Positions 22,584-33,536 of a stretch of DNA of 64,000 bases are shown here, one piece after another. This DNA is from Avena insularis (Eukaryota > Streptophyta > Magnoliopsida > Poales > Poaceae). The position numbers were made by a program, and so were the translations under genes. Each line of letters starts with the position of its first letter. The stretch's first letter is position 1. The stretch lies in contig CM042689.1 in the NCBI GenBank assembly GCA_023614405.1, positions 305,327,132 to 305,391,131 of the forward strand, given 5' to 3'. The notes under the pieces were generated by a model, which did no database searches, had not been told where the DNA came from, and worked only from the letters and a program-made list of their open reading frames with translations.

Positions 22584-23745
22584 TTATCTTGCATTCTCAC
22601 CTATGCTTCGACCAATATTTGGTTTAGGTGTAGGCATGAACATAGGGGGAGTGCGGTCCTGATTGATTGGACTATCCCTCCCCCCATTATGCCGAAAGCA
22701 ATCAAAATCATTCCTCTTAATATCATTTTGTGATATGTGAGCTTAAATGATGAGTTTCAGTAATGGACCCAAGATATATCTTCGTGGTGCCAAGCCGAGT
22801 ATACTCAAATATGGTGGCCTACCGCCCTCTCCCACTCGAGAGGTTGATGTGCTTACTCATGTCTGTCATTCTTTAGTTGGTTTTCTACCCTCGGTCAATG
22901 CACTCTCATTTGGTTCTCCATATTTGAGTTTGATTTTTATTTGTTAGAGTGCATAGGTCCATATCAGTATGACTCTCTTAACCCAAGCATTCCTTATCCT
23001 ACGACAAAACTCATCTACTCTGCACAAGAACCTTATAGTTTTCAAAGCTTGGCTGTCTGTTCTGGTGGTTACGGTACTACCGTTTCGAACAGCGGTACTA
23101 CCGTGAGACGGTACTACCGTAAGAAACTAGAGGTACTACCGCGCAGGGACCTATTTCCAAGCTGATTTTCTAGAAACTTCCCAGGTGCAGTACTACCGGA
23201 CGTTTCCTACGGTACTACCGCTCCTCTGACTGGTACTACCGCTGTGCGTCTCGGTTAAGGGTGGAGATGCTGGGAGGGGCACCTCTCAGTGCCTCACTAT
23301 TCCCCGTCTCCACCCCTAACCACCGCCGCCGGAGCCAAGACCGCCGCCGTAGCTTCGCCCCTCCCTCCTTTCCACGGATCCGCACCGGATCCGGCCTCCT
23401 CGCGGGCTCCTCCTCATTTTCCACCGCCATGGACACCGGTACTACCGTCCTTCCCTTCTTCTCACGTGTTTTCCCCATTGAATCTAGGGAAACTTTGATT
23501 CTTGGTCAAAACTAGTGTTTTTGAGGTTGTATCGTGTGCACGCTCATACCACAACTCCTTGTCCGATGGATTCTCGTTTTTCATAAGTTTTGCTGCTAGT
23601 CCTTGGATCGATTTCACCAGATCTGTGATGTAGTCGCATGACCGGGTAATCTGAGACGATTGTCGTACTACCACCGTCTTGATACTACCGCCAGATCCGG
23701 TGCTACCGCCAAGATCGATCTTGACAAAAAAATTTCTTATAAAAC
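22584..23745. repeat. pol-aORF spacer with cluster of GGTACTACC motifs
   Basis: This non-coding spacer holds about ten copies of GGTACTACC or close variants, concentrated at 23070-23240 with others near 23440 and 23660-23705. A purine tract GGGGGA lies at 22645-22650. The same motif fills the LTRs of this element. The stretch 23270-23430 is GC-rich. Confidence 0.7.
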
Positions 23746-25315
23746 TTGAAATTTGTCTTCTGTTTATTTCGGGTTCTTGTGCCCTTATCCCACTGCTACC
23801 CCTCTTATTCTTTCACAGGTGCAGGGGGCTCCCAGGGATCACGCAAAAGGTCCAAATCTCGCCATGAGATCGAGGACTTTGAGTCAGAGTCAGAGACAGA
23901 ATCCGAAGCAGAGATCATGCCGCAACCTAGCAACCGTCTGAAGCTAAAAACCACCCGGGGCCGACGTGGAGGGGGAGTTAAGATGAGTTCTGGTCGAGGT
24001 AGTGTTCCTCCTTCTCCTCCTCGCACGAGTCGCCGCAAGTGTCAGAGTTCAGGGCCATCTGGGCCAAAGAAGTTGTCTGACATCTCCGATGCTGAGTTTC
24101 TTGCCCTACGGTCTGATAATCCATATGTTATTGCTCGTCATGAGTCTAGGGACGATAGTATATTTTTCACCGACTTCCAAGAGCGGATCTACTTTGAGGT
24201 ACTCATGAAGGATAAGAATATTGTGGTTCCTCATAAGTGGATTGAGATGAACCATGTGAACAAGAACTTGAACTACTTTGGTGAAGCACTTGAGATTTGC
24301 ACAAACATTGGCTTGCTTCCCATTATGCAGTTCAAGTGTGACTATGACCCATTGATCATTGCTCGGTTCTATGCCACCGTTCACTTTGCCAAGAACCAGA
24401 CTCGGACTATCACCTGGATGACACAGGGAGTTGTTAAGACCGCAACATTGACTGAGTTTGGGGCAATCCTTGGATATGAGGACTGTGGGAGAGATACTCC
24501 TGTTGGCTTCCGCTGTCACAATAACGAGTGTCTCATGAAGAAGGATGTTCTTGCTCCACTTTACATCCGTGGGCGTGGTATTGCTGGAAAGATCAAGGGG
24601 CTTCTCCCAACGTATGATATCTTGCATCGTATTTTTCGTGAGACCATAGCTCCCCGTGCTGGCAATTTTGATGAGATGCATGGTTTCATGGTGGACCTTA
24701 TGATCACCAATCACCGCGAACGTGATTCAAGACAACCAATTGATGTGATGGACGTGATTTGGAACGAGATGGTTAATGCTACTTACACTCGACGGGTTCC
24801 TCCTTTTGCCCCGTACATCATGGCACTTATCCTTCTCAAGTGCCCATCTCTTGCTCGGGGTATTTCCTCTCAACGTCTTGTTACTCACCGGCACAAGAAT
24901 CTATTGATCAAGACCCATCTTAAACCATGCAACGCGGATGGTCAACTTGTTGATGAGGATGGGTCCGGTGATGATGATGATGATGCCCAAGATACTGATT
25001 TTGTGGCCTCACGCCGCAAGCCTGCCCAACCATCATGGGCCAAGAGGATTGAGGCTAAGCTCAAGAAGGTCTTCTGCTTCTAGGTTGACAATCAGAAGCG
25101 TATGTATGAGGCCCATGTCTATGCCAAGAAAGCATGTGCACGTCAGAAAGAAGTAATGCAAGCTCAAGGTTTGATCGACTCCGAGGGATCCGAGGACAAC
25201 ATCACTCCTGAAGAGCAATGGATCTCCAAGCACAGCCACTGGGACGATGAGGCCTCTTCCACTTTCCATGCTCCTCCTCCTTATGGGGATGAATCTGATG
25301 CTGACTACCAGTAAT
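23746..25315 (+). pseudogene. Sirevirus additional ORF (aORF) after pol, one in-frame stop
   Basis: The open frame 23746-25083 has 445 codons. The N-terminus up to about residue 125 is basic and Ser/Glu-rich (an acidic E-S-E-S-E-T-E-S-E run, then R-G-R-R-G-G-G-V and P-P-S-P-P-R-T-S-R-R-K). Residues about 130-390 look globular (F-T-D-F-Q-E-R-I-Y, W-I-E-M-N-H-V-N, L-P-T-Y-D-I-L-H-R-I-F). An acidic run of five Asp follows. TAG at 25081-25083 replaces what looks like a Gln codon, since the frame continues V-D-N-Q-K-R-M-Y-E-A-H to the stop at 25312-25314. The true start may be elsewhere, as no good leader marks it. Sireviruses commonly carry an ORF of unknown role here, sometimes called env-like. 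No transmembrane segment is evident, so envelope function is not supported. Confidence 0.7.
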
Positions 25316-25810
25316 CTCCAGGACGTTAGAGTTGCTCTTGTACCTTTTTGGTGTCTTGATGCCAAAGAGGGAGAAGAGTCACATTAGGCATGCGGGATTT
25401 GCATGGGAAAGTCACAAGCTCGCTCTTGCCTTTGATTTTTACTCGCTTGTGAACTTTATTTGCTACTTGCCTCTTATTATGCGTGAAACTTATGAACTAA
25501 CTATTTGTGCTATGTATGCAAAGACTATGTGGTTATCTTATGGATCCATCATTTGTGTGGTATGGTTATTATCCTTTAGATCCATCTTATGTGGTGTGTG
25601 ATGATATTACCTATTCCTTATCATTATGTTTCTCATCACACACTTGTGTGCAAAGGTATGTGCACTATGTGTGACTATGCACTCCCATGTATCTTGTAAA
25701 ATAGTATGGGGCTTGTCTCTACTTATCTAGGGGAGCCCCATCTCTATTTTACAAAATCTTCTTTGTCATCACAATTCTATCATGCAAAATGTGTGTTGTC
25801 ATCTAACACC

Positions 25811-25824
25811 AAAAAGGGGGAGAT
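25811..25824 (+). promoter_or_regulatory. polypurine tract of Sirevirus-type Copia
   Basis: AAAAAGGGGGAGAT abuts the 3' LTR start. Two similar tracts lie upstream at about 25363-25377 (CAAAGAGGGAGAAGAG) and 22643-22650, as is typical for Sireviruses. Confidence 0.85.
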
Positions 25825-27281
25825 TGAAAGAACATTCCTTATCCCTAGAGATTTTGGTGTTTATTACAACACACATAATGGACTAATTATTTGCCAAGTA
25901 TTCTACAGGTTGCATGCCTAGAATTCCCTGACTAATTGCTCACAAAAAGGACTTTCCTGCTGCTCCATATTTTGCCTCAGTAATGTCCGGTAGTACCGGA
26001 TAATTCATCAGGTACTACCGCTCAAGTCCGGTAGCACCGGGTTTCACTTCCGGGCCTGGAAGTGTGATGTGCATACTAGCCAAAGGCCTCAGTACTGAGC
26101 GGTATCAAAAAGCAGTAGTACCGCATTTTGGTACCGCTCATGACTGAAGCAATTGGCAAGATCGCCAAACTCCTCGAATCGAAGCGGTATCAAAAAGCGG
26201 TAGTACCGCATTTTGATACCGGTCAAGACTGAGGCGATTGACAAGCTTGCCAATCTCCTCAGAACTGACCGGTACTAAAATGCGGTATTGGCCAATTGAC
26301 TCACACTGATGTTTCCCCGGTATCATAATGCGGCTCTACGCAAGTGTCCGGTAGTACCGCTCTGTAGGGCCGGTACTACCGCCGTGCGGTAGCACCACAC
26401 TTTGATACCGGTGGAAACTGTTGGGCTATGATACTCAAAGTGCATCTCCGGTACCTGTCCGGTAGTACCGGTTGTTTCCGGTACTACCGCTTGGAAAACC
26501 CGGTACTACCGCTGCATTAAATGCTGCAACGGTCAAATTGGAGATGGTGCTATAAATATCCATTCACCTACCTTGGGACAAGGTGCTCATTTGCATTAAA
26601 GTCAAGACCACCATTAGAGCCACCAAATCCACAAGATCTCTTCAATCCACCACCCAAAGTCCTTGATCGAAGGAGGAGGCCTTGATCTACTACTTCACCA
26701 AAAGAGATCTTCATTCCCCCTCATTCACTTGAGGGCCCCTTTGCTCTAGTGTTTTCTTGGAAACCCTAGTTCTAGATTTGGTTCTTATAAGCTTGTCTTT
26801 GATTGTCTTGACATCTTGCTTGTATTTGGGAGCCTCCGATTAAGTTGTGGATGTGTGCCCCAAACTTGTAAAGGTGCCGGCTTCCATCTTGAAGTTTGCC
26901 GATATAGTGGAAGGTGGATCGATCCCGTTGGGGTGAGATTTATCAGAGAACAAGGGAGGCATCTCGTGGCGTTGGTGGTTTGAAACCACCCCCTCTCCAA
27001 ACGTAGACGTACTTACCCTCAAAAGGAAGGAACTATGGGAAACAAATCCTTGTGTCTCCGCGTCCACCACTTTGGTTACTTCTATCCTTTACTGCACTTT
27101 ACTTACTCGTTCTTACTTAGTATTGTGTTTGCTAGTGCATATTTGTCATATAGACAAATTCACCTTAGTTGCATTATCTAGAAAATTTACCTTAGTGTCA
27201 AACCTTAATTTGAAAAAGAAGAAAATTTGAAGTAGCACCTATTCACCCCCCCCCCCTCTAGGTGCCCATATGATCCTTTCA
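25825..27281 (+). repeat. 3' LTR of Sirevirus-type Copia
   Basis: It runs from TGAAAGAACATTCC to ...GATCCTTTCA, 1457 bases. A TATA box TATAAATA lies at 26551-26558. The U3 part (25985-26520) has many GGTAGTACC/GGTACTACC motifs and CGGTATCAAAA/TTTTGATACCG words. The stretch from 24937 through this LTR and beyond is repeated at 61440-64000. Confidence 0.9.
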
Positions 27282-28620
27282 CATAGAATCAATTAACTGT
27301 ACTTTATTTTTCTCTGCTAACACGATCAGCTGTGGAGAAGCTGGTAAGTGGCACATTAACACTGATATCTAGGACGTGGAGAGTGTTGCAGCTTCTGCTA
27401 AAATGCGACCCCTCATTTCAAAGAACCATATGATGAATGACACTGTTAACCAGAGTGGCCTTGAATATGAAAAGCTTGTTTTCTATTTTAACATCATACA
27501 TGTGTTCATCGTAAGGAGAGTATTTGAATTGCTACTATTTTTTGTGGTTTTCTATAGTCAACAAATACATCTCTGGATCCTCAATCATTTGTCTCCTTCA
27601 ATATAACACCAGATCCTCAATCACCATTTTGCCTCCTTTTCTACTACAACAGGTATATATGCAAGTCCAAATTGTTGTTAGATAGTTCCTTCCCAAAAAT
27701 ATTATGTCTTTTGGTAACTTCATTGCATTGAATCAATGCACTTTATCTATCATTGGACTGCCCAGCCTGCATTGAAATGTAGAACATGTCTATGTTCCCC
27801 TATAGTCAATACTGCTAATGAGATTTGCTACTTTCATATGGTTATAGTCAATTTCGTTTGTTTATGCGTTGTCCTTATTAACTGGTTGACCCACTTAGTG
27901 TACTGATGGTCCATGTGTTGTAGAAAAATCTTACTGGGAATTTTGTCTCCTGTTTTGCTCAGTATTTTGTTCCGGGCTGGTAGCAAAATAACGTTTAACC
28001 CTAGAGAGAACTTATGGCTTGCCCAAGCTAGCACACAATCTATCATCTTGTCCTTTGCCAACCGAACTGGTGAGCTAAAAATGTCTTTAGTACAAAATTT
28101 ACCGCCTTTTTGTTGACAGTCGGATGTGTGTGTTGACATTTGGCATGCAATGGTTATGTTTCTAGATTTGATTTTCCAATTGCTGCATCCAGTCATAATG
28201 GAAAAAGTGAGACAGATCCCCTAACTTTTCCTCTGTGATACATATAGATAACCCTATTTATTAAATCTCTATTTCATGTTTCAGCCACCATAAACATTGA
28301 GTGTTACAACTTACAAAGCAGCTCTCAACAATTGATGCTTGTTCTGCCATTGGGAAGCTTGGCCGGGAAAAGATAGGTGTTTTTCTTTGTTGTAGTTATG
28401 ATATAAATTTGACCCTTGTGTGTATTTGATCCTCTTGTGAGAATCGTCGCATGATTATAAGAAGTTTAACTAAGGTGTGTTTCAATTTCTTCATCTTACT
28501 TTACCTATCAACTTACAGTGGTCAGTATTTACCACTTAAACAACTTTGTTAGTCTGATGCCTGCTCCTACCATTTTTTAAATTTTTCAGATTGTCCTAAG
28601 CAATACCATCACATAAATTG
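27282..28620. other. flanking DNA, AT-rich, no recognised gene
   Basis: No family was recognised. Possible splice-like signals and short open frames occur, such as 27376-27606 and 27913-28116, but they show no known motif. The first 225 bases (27282-27506) recur exactly or almost so at 63776-64000 at the right edge of the window. Confidence 0.4.
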
Positions 28621-29662
28621 CTCCACTACAAGAAATGTGTCAACCTATGACCTTTTGATAGTGACTGTGGACAAAATCGTCATAGAGTTATGACGATTTC
28701 GCACCAAATCGTCGCAAGCCATTTGGAAGGGCCAAAACCTTATTAAACTATGACGATATCACTCAAAAACGTCGTAATTTCTATGGATGAAATCGTCATA
28801 ATCGTTAGGCAGATCGAGATATAAGACAAGGACAATATCAACCGTTGGATGTAAACAGAATGAACGGATGAGATGATGATTTGCAGAAATCTTTTATGGA
28901 TCGATGACCTGGCATCCATTGCGTGCACACCTGGCATCCTTCTCTAACCCTAACCCTTATCTATCCCTCGCTGCCACACTGCGCCCATCTTCGCTCGCCC
29001 CCTTCTCCACCCCGACCTGCTTCCTTGTTCCCCAGATCTCAACGCGGTAAGCTTAATCGAGGCTGCCGGCGCTCTCTTCCCGACTCTCTTCCTCCGGCGT
29101 TAGATCCTTATTCCAAGCCACCCTCACTCTCTCGATCCCGCATCGATGTGAGCCATCCTCAAACCTTATCCTACTACCGCCTCTCCCTCATGACCCAATA
29201 TGCCGAGTTATGCAGAGTGGCGGCAAGCTGCGTTTTAGGATGGACCAGTTCAAGGGCGCCCCTACCCACCAGCATCATCGACATCATTATGCGGCTGCAG
29301 GCTCCCTCTCATCTCATCCACCGTAGGCTCTCGTGTCGTGGCGCTCGCCGCGGGCTCCCTCGTAGCCACTCCAGATCCCTCCCTTCTCCCGCAACCCTAG
29401 AGTTTCCATCCCAGATCCGTCTTGAGGAGGGCCTGCTCGTATACAACAAGGCTGCGCCAGACTACTCCAGATCCAAGGAGGTGAGGGGTTCGAAGCTAGG
29501 CGTGTCGGTGGCGATGGCGACGTCGTCGTCGTCTCTGTCAAGGACGGTGTGTATCCCTCGGGCTTGAAGGTAAATTGGATTTCTCGCCTTGCGTACATAC
29601 ACAAATTCGTGGCTAATCCACCGGGACGTCAAATCTGACAAAGATTACCAATTTACCGTAGT

Positions 29663-29776
29663 CTCAAGGAGAAGTTCGGTGACGCCATCAAGGACATCCG
29701 CAAGGTGTTTGTGAGGATCACCCGTGACGGTGAGGAGGTATACCACCACCAGGCCAATCTCGTAACGGACCCGTAA
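29663..29776 (+). pseudogene. captured exon-like fragment of unknown gene in CACTA element
   Basis: An open stretch of 37 codons (L-K-E-K-F-G-D-A-I-K-D-I-R-K-V-F, then R-D-G-E-E-V) ends in TAA at 29774. The codon use is GC-rich, unlike the AT-rich surroundings, as expected for a piece of a cellular gene. The family is not recognised. Confidence 0.35.
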
Positions 29777-30329
29777 GCAGTGTCGAACTCCTGCCAGCAA
29801 AAGTATGGTAAGCTCCCATCATTATAAACACAAAGTATACTGCGTACGAGAATAGCAACGCAAAATTTGAGAATGTTCAGACAAATACTACGGTTTTTCT
29901 ACTCAAAATGGAGGTGAAATATTTGAGTGTGGTGCAAGATTCAGGTATGTGAAGAAGTAAATCATGCAGATGCATAGATAGTAAGATAGAATATTTTAGC
30001 AGAGAGATGTGTCTTCTCTGTTACACGCTACTATTACCTCACCTCTAGTACATCTTTGGAGTGTTGGATGCTGATTACATTGTCCTCCTACGCTGCTTAA
30101 CTTCGAGAGACTACTTCTATGAAGCATCATATACTATCATAGATTTGGTTTGATGATATTCGATGCAATCTCGTAAGTATAACTAAAAATGACATTAATT
30201 TGAAAAAATACTGTGAAGTTGGTGGCATGTATTGGGCATTTGAGCGTGGCAGCTACAAAATTCAGTACCCATAACAGTCCAAGAAATTGGTGTACTCTTG
30301 GATCTCTTATTGCCTGGATGTGCTTGCAG

Positions 30330-30476
30330 GCGGTGAACCGGTACCTGGACATCCGTAGGAGCGTGGAGGTGCTCGTCGTGGACTGCCTGGAGGTGCTCAT
30401 CGTGGTGGGGCAGTTCGGTGGGTTGGAGGACGCAGACGACGTCTTGGTCAACTCATTCCATGAACTCAAGCGGAAG
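30330..30476 (+). pseudogene. captured UDP-glycosyltransferase-like exon fragment in CACTA element
   Basis: 147 bases (49 codons) are open throughout and bounded by a TTGCAG acceptor and a GTAAGC donor. The end of the fragment (LEDADDVLVNSFHEL) matches the conserved A-D-x-V-L-V-N-S-F-x-E-L block of plant family-1 UDP-glycosyltransferases, which lies before the sugar-donor domain. The first half (V-N-R-Y-L-D-I-R-R-S-V) is not clearly of that family. The donor-binding PSPG box is missing. CACTA elements are known to pick up gene pieces. If transcribed, this one would be spliced in as an in-frame exon. Confidence 0.55.
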
Positions 30477-31401
30477 GTAAGCCCCCTTTTCGTGCCCTAG
30501 ACCTGTTTGTCATGCATGCGGATAGATCCAGCGCCCGTGACGATGACTACTTGTCATTCAGTTTTTAGTCCCGAGTTGCTTCTATGCATGTGATTTTTAT
30601 TCATGTTCGTGACAAATACCATTTGTTGTGATCGTGAATGGTTATTAGTCCTGAGTTGCTTCATGTGCATGTGATTTATATTCATTTTTGTGACTATTAC
30701 CATCTGTAGTGGATGCAGACATATATTTATATTTGTCATGTTTATCTACAAACAACTATAGGATATTTATATTTGTGAACAATATTGACATCAATCAATC
30801 TAGGGTTAGCGAATGTTAGTAACTTGGTAAAATTAAGTTGGTCTTCCTTCCATTCACAGTAGAACAATAGAACTACGGTTAGTGAAGGTGAGATGAACTA
30901 GAATTAAGTCTTGAAGAATCTCACACAAACAACCATTTCTGGAGTTGATGTTCGTGTGTTTAGGCTAGTGTAGCATTTTGGTTTATTAGGTGGTCTCCTC
31001 TAAGTCTAGACCATTGGCCCTCTTATATAGAGTAGCTATCATGTATGATTCTGGTTACTTTTCTTCATGAACCTTGTTTAGTTTTGGCCGTTGTGTTTAT
31101 GGTTTGCAATGTTTTAATCCTACACAACCAATAACTAGCAGCACTATCATTTAGCACTTGCCTATTCTAAATTGACCATTCTTATACTTAGCTTTTGCTA
31201 TGACTTGTTTGATGATGCTTAAAATTTTGCATGGTTATGTGTTATGTGACTATGTCACTCCCAAATTCTAATGGTAGTATATGATTTATTTTGCAAGTAC
31301 CACGAGAAGGATTTATTTGTCCGTCGCCAGGATCCCAGGTCACCCCGCCTCTCCCCGTCATCCGCTGAAGCCCCATCACCCGATAGGGCTGCTGTCGTGC
31401 G

Positions 31402-31515
31402 CCTCTTCTCCGACCTGCTCGAGATCCTTGTTGCGTAGGCCGCCTTCGTCCTCCCTCGCCTCCTCTCCGACCTGCTCGAGATCCTTGTTGCGTAGGCCAC
31501 CTCCCACCGACGCCG
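31402..31515. repeat. 57-bp tandem duplication inside CACTA element
   Basis: The stretch around TCTCCGACCTGCTCGAGATC followed by CTTGTTGCGTAGGCC occurs twice, with starts at about 31402 and 31459. Confidence 0.8.
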
Positions 31516-33536
31516 CTCCTCCTGAGCTCGTCTTCCGTCCTCCCTCGCCTAGGCTGCACTAGCGCGCGACACAGCTTGAGGAAGCCTAGAGCGACTGGGG
31601 AGGCGCCCAATGTCGCACCAACCTCCCTGTACAGGACCGGTAGCAGCGCCAATAATCCCATAAGGAGCATAGTAAGCAGCATTGCTGACCTGTTGTGTTG
31701 TGTTGCAGTGACAAGAGCAGGGAACATTATCTATGTTGTGTTGCATGCATTATTTTTATTCTGTTGCGTTCCCTTTGTGATTCTAGATAGATGTTCATGC
31801 TGACCTGCTTAGGATTGTCCAAGAACTCTAACCTGACAGAATCCAAGAATGTGTTGTTGCATGTAAATCTCTACAAAATTTCATCTAGCTATTTGCTTGT
31901 AGCCTGCAGGAGCTATCCATCCATGTTTTCACCATTGGAATTGGAGGCTCGGGACAACATGCTCCCAGGGTTGGGAATCTTGAGGAATATGATCTGCAAA
32001 CTTGGTATGTGTGGTCGACTCCCATCTTGGTAAATTAATTTTGAGTACTAATTTGTTCCTAGATCAGAACCTATATTTAGCATGATCTCTCTTGATGAAA
32101 TTGTTGAAATATAAGATTACTATATGTATTGATCTCTGTTGAAATTTTCTGTGCTAAAATACAATTGAAGACCATATATAGTCCATATATTCATGTATTT
32201 TTATCCAATAGTGCTTTCTTATTGGGTGCTGTTTGTGCATGAAGCACATTCATAGTTTACTGCATCATGTCAATTATCATTATGTTGTTGACAAAGAGTA
32301 GTTAGGTTTGCAACAAATACGTTGTAAAAGAGTCAACAATAAGCTTGAATCTGTGTGTGGTAGTTCTCCTATTATACACATTCAAGTTTATCCATGGCTA
32401 GCCTGATTATCTAAGTGCATTGCCCATCATTATTTTTTCTTACTCTATTGTTTGTTATCCAGATTAGAGAGGTAAATTTTTGTTCATTTCTCAATATAGT
32501 GTAAGAAAAATAGGTTTCCATTGAATTGTCTTCTCCAAAACACCTATGAGATGTTGATATCAAACATGCACTTCAGGATATAGAGATTTAGTGGCTGTTG
32601 GCAGATGGACTGATATTGTGCCATGTCCTCTTGTTCATTTTGTATCCGTTTTGAGACTCCTGTTATCATATTCTTGAAGTCAGATATGAACTGCAATGAC
32701 ATCCCTCCCTTTCCATGAATAGGTAAAGAAAGTTGACTGATAGCCATAGGCATAACCAGCATTTCCTCTCTTTTACATGAGCTCCAGGCTAAAGATGGAA
32801 GAACTGAAGGCTTCATACTTAGCCAAGATTTGATATTCATATTTTTGTGGCCATGGGTGATTTGGACTATGGAATGTTTGTAATATGTGAATATGCCTCT
32901 AATTGTAATATATGTTATGTGAATTATGTCTCTAATTGTAATATATGTTACAATTTTGGTTACCATTATTGAATGTGATTTGAGCTATGCTTCTGAAATA
33001 TTATTTGTGTAATGATTACTGTTCATCCAAGTACTACTCTTGAGGCATTAAAAGGCCTGACCTAAAAAATATTGATGCAGGCGGTTTACAATTTACGGAA
33101 AAATGGTTCAAAATAAAAAAAATTTGGATAGTAAAAAGGCCATGGCCCTAAAAATAAAAGGCCGAAATGTTAGGCTTGGCCCATGCAGCAACGAGAATTG
33201 ATAGGAAAATATTAATGGGCTGAATTGTTGGGCTTGGCCCATATAAATTTTGAAATGGACCGGGCTGATTCTTTGCCACGTTGGATCGGACACGTGGTAT
33301 CTGACCTGGCCAGGCCAGTTTACTCATGACAATTTTGGATCGTCATAACGCTTATGACGATCCATTATCGTTATAGAGTACTATGATGATTTTTACAAAA
33401 ACGTCGTTATAGTTCATTTGTGACGCCTAGCTTTCGACGATCTCAAAATCGTCATAGAATCGTCATAAACGGACTACTATGACGATTTTGTGACGAAAAT
33501 GAAGGGTCATATATAGCCTGATTCCTTATAGTGCTC

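Larger units (their letters stand above)
2890..27281 (+). mobile_element. Sirevirus-type Copia LTR retrotransposon (outer host of nested insertions)
   Basis: The element has an internally deleted 5' LTR (2890-3894), a primer-binding site TGGTATCAGAGCC, gag, protease, integrase, reverse transcriptase and RNase H in Copia order, then a long extra ORF after pol, a polypurine tract and a 3' LTR (25825-27281). An additional ORF downstream of pol, several purine tracts near the 3' end and the domain order are established Sirevirus (SIRE/Maximus lineage) hallmarks. Two large insertions interrupt it: a solo LTR at 4098-7663 and a complete Copia at 11155-20239. Without them and their duplicated target bases the element is about 11.7 kb. 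Stops and frameshifts in gag and pol and a changed reverse-transcriptase active site show that it cannot move by itself. The exact family name needs a repeat-library match. Confidence 0.85.
28624..33533. mobile_element. 4.9-kb CACTA DNA transposon, non-autonomous
   Basis: The left end is CACTACAAGAAAT and the right end, read on the minus strand, CACTATAAGGAAT. It is flanked by the 3-bp duplication CTC (28621-28623 and 33534-33536), the hallmark of CACTA/En-Spm. The subterminal regions (28660-28810 and 33330-33500) carry repeated TATGACGATTT/AAATCGTCATA words on both strands, the usual transposase-binding repeats. No transposase (TNPD) motif was found. The interior carries exon-like pieces of cellular genes (29663-29776 and 30330-30476) and a GC-rich, first-exon-like stretch (28940-29570) containing AACCCTAACCC. 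Confidence 0.9.

Noticed and set aside
23070..23240. Possible CRISPR-like array of GGTACTACC repeats
   Set aside because: The repeats are only 9-11 bases, irregularly spaced and palindromic, and lie in a plant retrotransposon, so this is not a CRISPR array.
24106..24714. 202-codon minus-strand ORF
   Set aside because: It is the antisense shadow of the Sirevirus aORF.
28923..29567. 214-codon plus-strand ORF
   Set aside because: It is a Pro/Ser/Arg-rich frame in a C-rich captured leader inside the CACTA element and has no recognisable domain.
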